NCBI GenBank assembly: GCA_958418185.1
Contig: CATZEP010000023.1
Coordinates: forward strand, 1-15,117
Direction of reading: 5' to 3'
DNA from: an uncultured Collinsella sp.
GTDB lineage: Bacteria > Actinomycetota > Coriobacteriia > Coriobacteriales > Coriobacteriaceae
Length of the DNA: 15,117 bases
The notes under the pieces are model-generated. The model had not been told where the DNA came from. It saw only the letters and a list, made by a program, of their open reading frames with translations, and searched no databases. Of the stretch, positions 1 to 7,887 are shown piece after piece. The first letter of the stretch is position 1; each line of letters opens with the position of its first letter. Both the position numbers and the translations under genes were made by a program.

Positions 1-110
1 CCGTCGAGTCCGTCCGAGCCCAAGATGACGGCAGGGCGCAGGCGTACGCGCTCCTCGTCCTTGAGCTGGCGGATACTGTCGTTACCATAGTTTGCGGTGT
101 TTTTTGCCAT
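1..110 (-). CDS. Type IIA DNA topoisomerase subunit B, N-terminal fragment
   Basis: Only the first 36 codons lie in the window; the gene runs off its left edge. The peptide starts MAKNTANYGNDSIRQLKDEE and continues VRLRPAVILGSDGLD. This is the N-terminal arm and start of the GHKL ATPase domain of a GyrB/ParE-type subunit, where most family members read VRKRPGMYIGS. The RLRPAVILGSDG variant is what I recall from a divergent GyrB/ParE group in clostridia and coriobacteria. The subunit would bind ATP and work with a GyrA/ParC partner to pass DNA strands. The ATG at 110-108 is the natural start; an AAAGGAG lies rather far upstream (about 16 nt), so the ribosome site is not ideal. Whether this is gyrase or topoisomerase IV cannot be told from 36 residues. 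Confidence 0.75.
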   Translation of the reverse strand, partial: MAKNTANYGNDSIRQLKDEERVRLRPAVILGSDGLD

Positions 111-164
111 ACTCGCTCTCTCGATACTCCTTTGCTGCGTTTTAGTCATATAGATAGTCAAGGT

Positions 165-193
165 AGCATAGCCCAGCCCTTGGGCGATTCCAA
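165..193 (-). promoter_or_regulatory. Candidate promoter for the topoisomerase gene
   Basis: On the minus strand TTGGAA (193-188) and TATGCT (170-165) are separated by 17 bp, each matching four of six consensus positions of a housekeeping sigma factor. The spacer contains a small dyad (GCCCA at 171-175 and TGGGC at 181-185). The predicted start of transcription is about 50 nt upstream of the ATG at 110. Motif match only. Confidence 0.35.
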
Positions 194-242
194 CCAACAC
201 GAAATCCATCGAACAATCGTTCGGAATTTGGTGGAACAGCGT

Positions 243-279
243 TTACTCGGACAAATCCGAGTCGGTTCTGTCCGAGTAA
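243..279. repeat. Perfect 11-bp inverted repeat with an alternative internal hairpin
   Basis: TTACTCGGACA (243-253) is the exact reverse complement of TGTCCGAGTAA (269-279), with a 15-nt loop. The loop carries a second TCCGAGT (256-262) that can also pair with ACTCGGA (245-251) to give a 7-bp stem with a 4-nt loop. The two folds are mutually exclusive. No T-run follows on either strand, so it is not a standard intrinsic terminator. It may be an operator, an RNA switch-like structure, or a copy of a dispersed palindromic repeat; the sequence alone does not decide. Confidence 0.7.
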
Positions 280-322
280 GTTTGAAAGCGGTCGAATGCG
301 TCCTGCTGCGTTTGCGGTTGGA

Positions 323-341
323 CGCGTTTGTCAAAAACGCG
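323..341. repeat. 7-bp inverted repeat CGCGTTT/AAACGCG
   Basis: CGCGTTT (323-329) and AAACGCG (335-341) form a perfect hairpin with the loop GTCAA. It lies 44 bp from the larger inverted repeat in the same gene-free stretch. No U-tract follows it. Confidence 0.6.
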
Positions 342-575
342 CCATGCGGATTGTTGGATTGAATCGAACATTGGGACATGCGTCTCGTTTTGTGGGCCGA
401 GGGTATGTGAACTGGGGCCCTTTTGGTCTGAAAGGGGGTCTAGCGGGGCGTTATTTGGGCCACGGGTCACTTCGCCGGCGCCGTGTTTCGTCATACGCTC
501 ATTGTGGAAGCCGATGCCACGGGGCGACGAAGGCCTCGGGCAACGGATGAGCTGCAAGCGAAAGGAGCGGTGAGG

Positions 576-1592
576 ATGATGAAGCCCATGACGAAGAAGC
601 TGCTGTTAGGAATTCCCACCGTGGCGCTTTCGGCTGTGTTGGCGTGTACGCTTGCTGGCTGCGGCGGTAATGCGCCGAGTGGCTCGGGCGGGAGCGCACC
701 TGTGCAGGAGAAGTCCAAGAAGGCCAAGGCCTATGATTCGCAGACGGTCGAGGTAGCAGGCATTACCTATGAGTCTGTGGCTCACGGTACGTTCTATCGC
801 GGCGATGCCAAGCTGCAGGACGGCTTTTACCTGCACATCAAGATTACCAACAACAACACAAAGAACAGGACGTTCAGTTCCTTTAACGTGCATGCTGCCC
901 AGGGCGATCTTGAGGCAGGCGACCCGTTGTTTACTTCCGGCAAGGCGGCCGTGCTCGACTACGTTGCAAGCGAGGCTCCCGATGAGCTGCACGAGGGCAT
1001 CGACCTTTCAGAGAGGCCAGATATCGGCCCGGGCGAGACCGTTGAGTACGTGTATTTCTGGGCGCCCAAGATGGCGTACTACGGGCCCATCACTGTCGAG
1101 TTCGTAGGCGCTTATGCCCCTGCCAAGAATCATGAGGCCATGCACTTTGACACCACGGGATGCGAGACCAAGGAGTTCAAGGCGGCCGGCGGTGTGGCCG
1201 ATTCTGGTGACGCGGCCAACATGACCGGCATTGATTGCGCATCGTACAGTATCGAGGCCGCCGATGGGTACACGCTGGATTCGTCCAACGAAGAGCACGA
1301 AAAGGCAGACTTCTTCCACGACGAGACTGGAGGACGCTTGCACATCAGCATCTTCCCGCGCTCGCCGGAGGAAGAGGTTGCAAGCCTAGAGCAGATCTAC
1401 GAAGGCAAGGAGACAACAACCGACCAGGTCGAGTACAACGGCATAACGTGGCTGCGCTTTACCGGTCCCGACAACGGCCATACACTGTTTGCGACGGCTC
1501 CCGCAACGGGTGAAGCCGTCCGCGTATCGATCGGCTGGAAGATCGACTGGGATGCTGCCGTGCCCATGATGGAGGCGCTGAAGCTCAAGTAA
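576..1592 (+). CDS. Two-part secreted lipoprotein, function unknown
   Basis: 338 aa if started at the ATG at 576, which has AAAGGAG (561-567) eight bases upstream; an ATG at 579 is equally possible, and the longer open frame back to 483 lacks a good ribosome site. Residues 1-29 are a lipoprotein signal peptide (MTKK positive region, hydrophobic core, lipobox LAGC), so the mature protein should be lipid-anchored outside the cell. A Gly/Ser linker follows. Next comes a beta-rich domain (about 52-205) with DGFYLHIKITNNN and a YVYFWAP segment, resembling the immunoglobulin-like DUF5067-type lipoprotein domains. A second part (about 225-338) contains LHISIFPRSPEEEV and ITWLRFTGPD. No catalytic motif is visible. 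It is a single-gene transcript ending at the terminator at 1620. The fold assignment is by recall, not search. Confidence 0.8.
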   Translation: MMKPMTKKLLLGIPTVALSAVLACTLAGCGGNAPSGSGGSAPVQEKSKKAKAYDSQTVEVAGITYESVAHGTFYRGDAKLQDGFYLHIKITNNNTKNRTFSSFNVHAAQGDLEAGDPLFTSGKAAVLDYVASEAPDELHEGIDLSERPDIGPGETVEYVYFWAPKMAYYGPITVEFVGAYAPAKNHEAMHFDTTGCETKEFKAAGGVADSGDAANMTGIDCASYSIEAADGYTLDSSNEEHEKADFFHDETGGRLHISIFPRSPEEEVASLEQIYEGKETTTDQVEYNGITWLRFTGPDNGHTLFATAPATGEAVRVSIGWKIDWDAAVPMMEALKLK

Positions 1593-1619
1593 CGCCGCGA
1601 GTCTCACGTCAGGCGACTC

Positions 1620-1655
1620 AGGGCTGGCTCCGAGTTATCAGGGCCAGCCCTTTTG
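1620..1655 (+). terminator. Intrinsic terminator of the lipoprotein gene
   Basis: AGGGCTGGC (1620-1628) pairs perfectly with GCCAGCCCT (1643-1651) around a 14-nt loop, followed by TTTT (1651-1654) and a T-rich GGTGTT. It lies 28 bp after the TAA. The same hairpin lies downstream of the convergent surface protein gene, but on the minus strand no T-run follows, so it is expected to work mainly for the plus strand. Confidence 0.85.
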
Positions 1656-1701
1656 GTGTTCGATGAGCCGAGTCGGCGTCTCTCGCAAAGGTAACTGGGA
1701 G

Positions 1702-4700
1702 CTAGCGAGGCGTATCCGAATTGACCTCATCGGCGGTGTCGTTTTCGAGCGCCGTGCGGCGGGCGCTGTAGGCGACGAGGCCGGCGCCGGCTGCGGCGAG
1801 TGCTGCTGCGGCTGCCGTCAGGGGGACGTTGACATCGCCCGTGCCCGCAAGCGTGCCCGCTTTTCCGGAGCGCTTGTTATTGCCGTGGTCCTTGCCACTG
1901 CCGGAGCTGCTTCCGCCGGAGCTGCCTCCCGTGCCGGAACCGCCGCCACTCGAGCCGCCATCGCCGTCCGTCGTCATCGGGGCGTCGTGAAGTCCTGTCG
2001 TATCCGCACTGTCGCATACGCCGACCTGAACTTCTGAGCGCTCGCATGCCGCGTCGGGCACATGAAGCTCGTGCAGTACGGCACCCAGCGCCGAGTTTGC
2101 CCCCGGTCGAATTTCCTCGAGCGTTACGGGATCGAGCGCCACCAGATTACGCGCCTTCGCATACAGCGTTACGCGTTTGCCCACTTCGTCGCTCCAACTC
2201 TCGGGAATGGCGAAGCTCATGCGGAACTGTGCCGTGCAACCTGGTGCCAGCACGGCGTTGCCACTGTCGGCTACCAGTGGGTGCGTTGCAAAACGTGCGC
2301 CCAGCGTCTCGAGCGCGTACTTCACGTGTGTCATGTCGTTGGCCGAAGCGTCCTCGGCAAGCTCTGGATCGTAGATCGATGCCATGCGTGTGTTCGCTCC
2401 GAACCCGATGGATGCGCTGGAGAACGGCTGGCTGGAGCCCTCTCGGTACAGATCGATCGTGCCGGCGGTCAGCAAGGTGTTGCCGTCGTTTCGCACCGTG
2501 ACCATGAAGGATTCGCCTGCTGCTCCGGGCACCACCGCGCCCGAGGTAGCGACCGCGCCCGTCGGAGTGGCACACGCCACCAAGGGCACTTCGATGCCGT
2601 GCAGCTCTGCCTCGCTCTTCTCCGCGCTCACAATGTGCGTGGCGAGCGCGGAGAGCATGCCCCCCGACGTCAAAAATGTCGTTATCTGATCGACGGGATG
2701 GTTCAGCTCGCACATCACGAACGGCTCCGTGAACAGATCGCCTGCCAAGGTGCTGGCGAAGATGCGGAAGTGCTTGCCCATCACTGCCACCGGGTTGCCT
2801 TCTTCGTCGTAGGTTTGTCCCACCTTGCCATCGGTGTTCTCTACATAGAGCGCGCACCTGCCGTTGTCGCTTACGCTAAACGATGCCGGGCCACAGCCTG
2901 CGGCACCCACGGGCTGCGTTGCAAATGCCGATGCTCCTCGCGTCCAAGTAATATGCTGCAGTTGCTCGTTGACGGTTGCCAAAAAGCCCGAATGTTGTGG
3001 CCACGGCACCGCGTGGGGTACTGTGGCATCTGGTGGCATAACGCCCCAACCCGCGATGGACTGGCCGATCACGGCATACGATGCGCAGCCACAACCGTTT
3101 GCAGTTTCGTATGCAACGGGCACCACCATTTTGCCGTTGATATTCTCGGGTACGCCCAGCTCGATGCTCGATGGCGCTTGCGGAAAGCGGAGGACCTGAC
3201 GGAACGTGAGGCTGTCGCCCAAATCATCCGACCACAGGGTGAAGCACTCCAGCGCAACCTCTGCCTCGCTGCCGAGCGCCTTTTCTGCGGTGGTTCCGCG
3301 GCGGTGGAGGTAGGCGCCCGACAGGCGCCCGTCGACAAGTGTCTTGCCCACCGTGATGCGTGGGCACTGCAGGCAATGGTAGCCATCCTCCTGAAGGCGG
3401 CCGCGCGAGATGCTGCGCCACGACGTGTGCGATATCACGCGAACTCCGTCGTTGCTTATGCGCAGGCGCACAACGGACAGTATGCCGGATGTGCTCGCCG
3501 TATCGAAAAGGGTGTCGTCGCCGTCACGCCGCTCGCCCGAGACCAGCAACACGTAGGCGTCCTGGTTTCCTCTTCCGTCCGTATATTCCACCACGTCGAA
3601 GTCGTAATCGTATATGCCGTCGCGCTCCACGTCGCCCTCGCCAAACCCAAGGGGAAAGTCCACAGGCGTGGGAGCGGACCACGTTCCGTTTGCCTTTGTG
3701 TGTACCACCAGGCGCGAGCGACCATTGTCGCCGTAGCGCACCGAGGCGATACGGAACAGGCATTCTACGCCGGCAATCATTGCCAGCTTCGTGTGGGCTT
3801 CGCTGAGCACGCCAGCAAACAGCACGTTGTCGCTCGAGGGTTTTATGCCGCCACGCTCGTCCTCCGACACACCGGCAGAATTGGCGTTCGGGTCGGCAAC
3901 GGTGTTCGTTGCCTGACCGATATAGGTGTACTTATACATCGGCGCGGCGTTTTCGTCGTTCTCTATCAGTGCATGGACGAAATGCTCGATCTGTCCCGTG
4001 TCGTCGCTTTCTGCATCCGCCTCGAGCTCAATGCGCGTGACCGACCGGTCCCAATCGCGTACGGTAGGCGCGACATTCCTTGCAGTGGCCTTAACCTCGG
4101 CGCGTGCGAGCAGCTCGGCGTTGGTGACGATGGTGGCCGATGCGATAAATTGCGGCACGCCGCCCGCCTCGATGTTGCCGGGCGTGCCGAAGCGGGCATC
4201 CAGCGTGTAAGGCGTATCTCCACCCAATGCGAGCTCAGAGCGCTGGAGCACATACTGGTTGTCATTGTTCACCGACATATTCCACGAATCGAGGAGTGTG
4301 GGCCACGACCCCGACCAAGCCTTGGTGGTCCACTTGAACATTACGAACTGGAGTATCACATCGACATCGACGTCTGCACCTACGCGCAGTCGCGGAAGCT
4401 GGTGTCCATCTGCCTTCTCGTACCCAATGAACAGCGTGAGGGATGCGGCGCCGCGCACGGCAGACGAAGCGACGCCTGCAACGCCGGCGCCAAAGGTGAC
4501 GGCAAGCCCGATCTGGATGGTGAATGAGCCCGAGGTGTTTGAAAAGTCGAGCGAAATGTTTTTAAAAAACGCCGCGCCGCTGCCGTGCGTGTGGGCACCC
4601 ACGGCGAGCGCCAGCTTCGCCAGCACCCAGGGGTTGACGTTTAGGAAAAACGGCACCGGTCCTAGGGTAAACTGCTCGGTCCAATTGAGGTCGGTTCTTA

Positions 4701-6069
4701 CCTGGAAGAGGGCCTTAATATTGCCGTATGCGGGGTCGTTGTTGTTACCCCAGGTTTTGCCCACCCAATCGTAGGCGAGCGAGCCGTACAGCTGTGTGGC
4801 GATATCCATCGTGAACAGCAGCGTGCAATGGTGGCGAAGGAGCTTGGTGTTTCTTGGATCGGTGCCCGAACCGGCACTCATGCTTTTGTACTGATTCCAC
4901 TTCCCCTCCATCTCGTCGAGGTAGCGGTTTGCTTGCTTGGTGCCCGACTCGCGCGGTGACTTCTTCCAGTACTCCGGATCCGGATTGCCCGAATCGTTCA
5001 TGTAGCCGGCCGGCTTGTATCCTCCGCCAAACAGCACGTATCCGGCAAACGAGAAATCGAACAAAATGGGGAACGAGGGCATCCAGCACGTGAACTTATT
5101 GCCGCCGATGCCGGGAAACGCCGCCGGGAAATCAAACGGAGTGATCTCTTGGTCCATGGTAGTGGGGACGATAGTGGTCGATCCGGATTCCGCCTTTGCC
5201 GCCGGCGCGGTAACAACGGCCATAGGGGATGAGGGCGTGTAGGTTTTGCCCTGGTAGTCGAGGACAAAGCGCAGCTTGCACCCTTCTTCCAGAAGGTTTG
5301 ACGCTGCATCGAGGAACTTGTCTTCGAGCGTGAACGTCGCCAGATTATTCGTGCCCGATGCGCTGGCCTTGACTTGGCCAATCTGCGTGACGGTTTCGGG
5401 TGAGCTACTCGTGGCGGGCATTACCTTGTTGATGTGCAGCGTTGCCTGTCCACCCTGTGGCAGATGTGCCTGCACGGTAAAGGCGTGCGTGTCGGGCTGC
5501 TCGTTTGCCGTGTCGTCCTTCGGCAGTGCCATGAATGTAGCGTCGGCGTACTGGATGTCCCATTCGTCGAATGTGAGCTGGCGGAAGTACGGCTCGCCGT
5601 CGGAAAGCGGACGCGTGGGCGCGGTTATGGCGGTGCCACCCTGGATACGCGCGAGGGGAATCTCGACATCGCGGTAGCCTTTCATGCTGATGGAGATACC
5701 GCCGTTAAAGTCGTACGCGTCGAGAAGCGTTGCCTCGTCCACGTAGCCTTCCGAAAGCGGCGCGATCTCAAAGATGGCTGTGCCCTCGTCATCGGTCGTG
5801 GCGGTGAGCTGCTTGCCTGCGGCATAGCGCGATGTGAGCGTGACCTGGGCGCCCGTGATGGGCGTATTCTTGTTGGCGACGTCGACCACGACCACACCAA
5901 ACATGGTACGCGAGAGAACGAGCACCCTGAAGGGGTCTTTTTCGTCGGCATAGGCTTCGGTGGGCGCGAACGGCAATATGAAGGCGTTTGCACTTCCCGA
6001 CACGCGCGGCAACATAATGCTCGCCAGCGAGGACGCTCCGGCGACAAGTAACGAACGGCGATCAAGCAT
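1702..6069 (-). CDS. Giant wall-anchored surface protein with twin-arginine-like signal and LAGTG sorting tail
   Basis: 1455 aa. The ATG at 6069 is chosen because GGGAG stands seven bases upstream and a signal peptide begins at once: MLDRRSLLVAGAS with a twin Arg, a hydrophobic core, and an AYA cleavage site near residue 41. A 32-residue extension to a TTG at 6165 would bury the signal. Residues about 46-105 look like an Ig/CNA-B-like fold (TPITGAQVTL, then DDEGTAIFEI). The central part is large, mostly beta and aromatic-rich, with a possible propeller-like stretch. The C-terminus has a Gly/Ser linker, LAGTG (1407-1411), an Ala-rich membrane segment (about 1416-1435) and RR, the layout of a sortase signal with an LPxTG variant. 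It lies 155 bp behind the LuxR regulator on the same strand. Likely an adhesin or surface sensor; no enzyme motif was recognised. Confidence 0.85.
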   Translation of the reverse strand: MLDRRSLLVAGASSLASIMLPRVSGSANAFILPFAPTEAYADEKDPFRVLVLSRTMFGVVVVDVANKNTPITGAQVTLTSRYAAGKQLTATTDDEGTAIFEIAPLSEGYVDEATLLDAYDFNGGISISMKGYRDVEIPLARIQGGTAITAPTRPLSDGEPYFRQLTFDEWDIQYADATFMALPKDDTANEQPDTHAFTVQAHLPQGGQATLHINKVMPATSSSPETVTQIGQVKASASGTNNLATFTLEDKFLDAASNLLEEGCKLRFVLDYQGKTYTPSSPMAVVTAPAAKAESGSTTIVPTTMDQEITPFDFPAAFPGIGGNKFTCWMPSFPILFDFSFAGYVLFGGGYKPAGYMNDSGNPDPEYWKKSPRESGTKQANRYLDEMEGKWNQYKSMSAGSGTDPRNTKLLRHHCTLLFTMDIATQLYGSLAYDWVGKTWGNNNDPAYGNIKALFQVRTDLNWTEQFTLGPVPFFLNVNPWVLAKLALAVGAHTHGSGAAFFKNISLDFSNTSGSFTIQIGLAVTFGAGVAGVASSAVRGAASLTLFIGYEKADGHQLPRLRVGADVDVDVILQFVMFKWTTKAWSGSWPTLLDSWNMSVNNDNQYVLQRSELALGGDTPYTLDARFGTPGNIEAGGVPQFIASATIVTNAELLARAEVKATARNVAPTVRDWDRSVTRIELEADAESDDTGQIEHFVHALIENDENAAPMYKYTYIGQATNTVADPNANSAGVSEDERGGIKPSSDNVLFAGVLSEAHTKLAMIAGVECLFRIASVRYGDNGRSRLVVHTKANGTWSAPTPVDFPLGFGEGDVERDGIYDYDFDVVEYTDGRGNQDAYVLLVSGERRDGDDTLFDTASTSGILSVVRLRISNDGVRVISHTSWRSISRGRLQEDGYHCLQCPRITVGKTLVDGRLSGAYLHRRGTTAEKALGSEAEVALECFTLWSDDLGDSLTFRQVLRFPQAPSSIELGVPENINGKMVVPVAYETANGCGCASYAVIGQSIAGWGVMPPDATVPHAVPWPQHSGFLATVNEQLQHITWTRGASAFATQPVGAAGCGPASFSVSDNGRCALYVENTDGKVGQTYDEEGNPVAVMGKHFRIFASTLAGDLFTEPFVMCELNHPVDQITTFLTSGGMLSALATHIVSAEKSEAELHGIEVPLVACATPTGAVATSGAVVPGAAGESFMVTVRNDGNTLLTAGTIDLYREGSSQPFSSASIGFGANTRMASIYDPELAEDASANDMTHVKYALETLGARFATHPLVADSGNAVLAPGCTAQFRMSFAIPESWSDEVGKRVTLYAKARNLVALDPVTLEEIRPGANSALGAVLHELHVPDAACERSEVQVGVCDSADTTGLHDAPMTTDGDGGSSGGGSGTGGSSGGSSSGSGKDHGNNKRSGKAGTLAGTGDVNVPLTAAAAALAAAGAGLVAYSARRTALENDTADEVNSDTPR

Positions 6070-6124
6070 CTTTGGCTCCCATCCCGCAGGTATCGGTGGA
6101 AATAATCCAATTTTGCGAGAAGGT

Positions 6125-6134
6125 GCCACGTGGC
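6125..6134. promoter_or_regulatory. Perfect 10-bp palindrome upstream of the surface protein gene
   Basis: GCCACGTGGC at 6125-6134 is a perfect palindrome about 55 bp upstream of the surface protein start. LuxR-type regulators bind dyads, and one is encoded immediately upstream, so it could be an operator. A site of this length can also occur by chance in GC-rich DNA. Confidence 0.3.
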
Positions 6135-6181
6135 GGTAGTGCCGTTCAAGGGTCAAAATGTCCAAATTGATCGAGCGAAGC

Positions 6182-6221
6182 GCCGGGTTCCGGAACGCAT
6201 TCGATGCGCTTGGCAGCCCGG
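6182..6221. repeat. Nested dyads between the LuxR regulator and surface protein genes
   Basis: An outer 5-bp pair CCGGG/CCCGG encloses TTCCGGAA and an inner hairpin CGCAT (6196-6200)/ATGCG (6204-6208). The structure begins right after the regulator's stop codon. No T-run follows on the minus strand. It could be a weak terminator, a processing site or a leader structure between the two co-oriented genes. Confidence 0.35.
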
Positions 6222-6224
6222 TCG

Positions 6225-7229
6225 CTAACGCAACATATGCGCGACCAGCTCGGCGCGGGTTCCGATACCGAGCTTGGCATACACTCCTGATAGGCGGTTT
6301 TTAACGGTGCCCGGCGATACATCCATGTGGCGTGCGATTTCGGCGTTGGTCCATCCGCGGCAGGCGAGCATGGCCATGGTGAATTCCGTGGTCGTTAGAT
6401 CGTCGGCCACGTCCTCGCCCGAATCGGGGTTGTGGATGCGCCGCCAGCCGTAGCTGAAGCGGTACGTGATCTCGATGATGCGCGCGAAGTCGTCAGGGTA
6501 TTGCGTTTTTAGGCACGCCTCGATGAGCCCCTGTAAAAGGCCGTGGTGCTCGCCAATGAGCTCGATAAGTCCGTCGGGGCGCGCAATGTTCCAAGCAACT
6601 CCGAAGTGCGCTTTTGCGGCGTCGATGTCCTTGAGGCTCATGCATGCCATGGAAGCTGCCAGGTGCAGGAACAGCTCCGAGATGGGATAACTTCCCTGTT
6701 TCATGATCAGGGCGTTTTCCGCCATGCCCAGGCTGCGGCCATATTCGCCGCGCAGGTACAGGGCATGCGCCATCACGTAGCTGGCGAACAGGCGCAGACC
6801 TTCGGGCAGATGCGCCGCAAGCGGATAAAACTCTTCGGCAGAATACGGGGAAGGCAGGTGTAGCAGGACGCTCGCGGCCGAGGCGAACAGGATATGTGTG
6901 GCGTGGACGGCGGGCGACTCCTCGTCAGCCGGCGTATCGAGGATGCCAGCAAGGCACCGACGGGCGTCGGCGATACGGTTGAGCGATAGGCTGGCGTATC
7001 CGCAGATAAAGCATGCGGAATAGCACAGCGCGGGATCGGTGGCGTCAAGATAGGGGCGCGCCGTCTTGGCAGCGAGGGCGGCCTGTCCGCGAAAGTACAG
7101 CGCTTCTGCCGTGGCAATGGCGCGCGAATCGGGGTCGGAAATGCCTGCAACCGCAGCGTCAATCTGCCCCGGCACAAAGGCAGTGCACATCAACGGCATG
7201 GGAATGCGCGGGTAGCCATCGCAGTCCAT
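6225..7229 (-). CDS. LuxR-family transcriptional regulator with helical (TPR-like) sensor part
   Basis: 334 aa from the ATG at 7229, which has GGGAG seven bases upstream; the open frame continues upstream to 7574 but lacks a ribosome site there and would overlap another remnant. Residues 1-265 are almost all alpha-helical, with Ala/Leu-rich pairs such as AEALYFRGQAALAA and AHALYLRGEYGRSLGMAENA, typical of TPR-type repeats in MalT-like regulators. The C-terminal 60 residues are a LuxR helix-turn-helix: LTTTEF, MAMLACRGWTNAEIARHMDV, SPGTVKNRLSGVYAKLGI, TRAELVAHML. There is no receiver domain and no P-loop, so the signal is unknown. It precedes the giant surface protein gene on the same strand and is the obvious candidate to control it. 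Confidence 0.88.
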   Translation of the reverse strand: MDCDGYPRIPMPLMCTAFVPGQIDAAVAGISDPDSRAIATAEALYFRGQAALAAKTARPYLDATDPALCYSACFICGYASLSLNRIADARRCLAGILDTPADEESPAVHATHILFASAASVLLHLPSPYSAEEFYPLAAHLPEGLRLFASYVMAHALYLRGEYGRSLGMAENALIMKQGSYPISELFLHLAASMACMSLKDIDAAKAHFGVAWNIARPDGLIELIGEHHGLLQGLIEACLKTQYPDDFARIIEITYRFSYGWRRIHNPDSGEDVADDLTTTEFTMAMLACRGWTNAEIARHMDVSPGTVKNRLSGVYAKLGIGTRAELVAHMLR

Positions 7230-7257
7230 CTTCCATCTCCCATCAGGTGGCAACATT

Positions 7258-7292
7258 AGCAGCAATTGTACCCCTGCTGCTCGGGACTGGAA
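7258..7292 (-). promoter_or_regulatory. Candidate promoter of the LuxR gene with an overlapping dyad operator
   Basis: On the minus strand TACAAT (7270-7265) is a good -10 hexamer, with a weaker TTCCAG (7292-7287) 16 bp upstream. The -10 lies exactly in the spacer of a perfect dyad, AGCAGCA (7258-7264) and TGCTGCT (7275-7281), separated by 10 bp. The predicted transcript start is about 30 nt ahead of the ATG at 7229. A dyad around a -10 suggests repression, perhaps autoregulation by the LuxR protein. Confidence 0.4.
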
Positions 7293-7372
7293 TTTGTGAG
7301 TATCGCCTACGATTATGCCGAACGTATAAAGGAAGAGTCTATTGTCGATGCTCCCAAGGTGGCTACCGAAGC

Positions 7373-7751
7373 CTAGCTGACCTCGACATTCGGAAAAATT
7401 GCCACCCCTGTAAAAAGCTCTGCCGCAGCGATGGGAAACGCATCTTCTGGGCATTCCGTCGTCTCCAGCCAGCGCTGGACTGCTGCTGTCGCCTGCGCGT
7501 TGGCGAGCGGGGCGTGGGGACCGTCCGGCGACCAGCGGTGACGGGCGAGCCCTGCCGCGTGCGTGGGCCTCCATCGGCGTAGACCCATGACCCGCATGGC
7601 ATCGGAGAAGTCCACCATGGCGTCCAGGACCTTACCGTCCGGCACGTCCAGCCTAGCGGCTCTCTTGAACCCGAGGTCGAAGGGGGAGCGTTGTACAAGG
7701 CATATGGGGCCGAGTGGAAGTGGATCAAAAGAGCGTTACTTGACGTTTCAT
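7373..7751 (-). pseudogene. Frameshifted remnant of an unrecognised protein
   Basis: The frame from 7735 to 7373 reads as a natural protein with GC-rich third positions: DPLPLGPICLVQRSPFDLG, then VPDGKVLDAMVDFSDAM, LRRWRPTH, AVQRWLE and a C-terminal AAAELFTGVAIFPNVEVS. It has no good start codon (a GTG at 7645 lacks a ribosome site). Just upstream, in another frame, an ATG at 7751 reads MKRQVTLF and then hits a TGA. Removing one T from the four-T run (A4 at 7727-7730 on the plus strand) would join these into one frame of about 126 codons. A one-base slip is therefore likely, through gene decay or a sequence error. I do not recognise the family. Confidence 0.5.
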
Positions 7752-7821
7752 GCATAATGCCAACCGCCCCGCGACATCACGTTCGCAGCGCGCAGGGGCC
7801 GGAGAATCTTCGCTATGAGAG

Positions 7822-7850
7822 TTGACGTCTAATACCTTGCATCGTATAGT
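7822..7850 (+). promoter_or_regulatory. Promoter of the PadR operon
   Basis: TTGACG (7822-7827) and TATAGT (7845-7850) are separated by exactly 17 bp, close to the housekeeping sigma consensus. They lie 38 bp upstream of the PadR start codon. The region just downstream repeats GTATAG twice and continues with CATAGTATA, an AT-rich stretch in otherwise GC-rich DNA, where PadR autoregulation would be expected. Confidence 0.7.
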
Positions 7851-7887
7851 GTGTATAGCATAGTATATGACGAGAGGAGGTGTGCGG

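Larger units (their letters stand above)
111..575. other. 465-bp intergenic region without a convincing gene
   Basis: Several short open frames exist on both strands, but none has a ribosome binding site or protein-like composition. The region holds a candidate promoter for the leftward topoisomerase gene, two strong inverted repeats (243-279 and 323-341), and presumably the promoter of the rightward lipoprotein, for which no clear -35/-10 pair is visible. It separates two divergently transcribed genes. Confidence 0.6.

Noticed and set aside
243..557. 104-codon minus-strand ORF in the first intergenic region
   Set aside because: No ribosome site and low-complexity, polar composition; its end is simply the translated inverted repeat.
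483..575. Longer N-terminus for the lipoprotein
   Set aside because: The extension lacks a ribosome site and would bury the lipoprotein signal; the ATG at 576 has AAAGGAG at the right distance.
2062..4527. An 821-codon open frame on the plus strand inside the surface protein gene
   Set aside because: It is antisense to the minus-strand gene, which has signal peptide, sorting signal and a ribosome site. The plus frame is rich in Arg/His/Cys, has no ribosome site, and fits the open antisense frames common in GC-rich DNA.
7230..7574. 115-residue N-terminal extension of the LuxR regulator
   Set aside because: Arg/Pro-rich shadow of the neighbouring remnant's frame, no ribosome site, and it would run through the candidate promoter.
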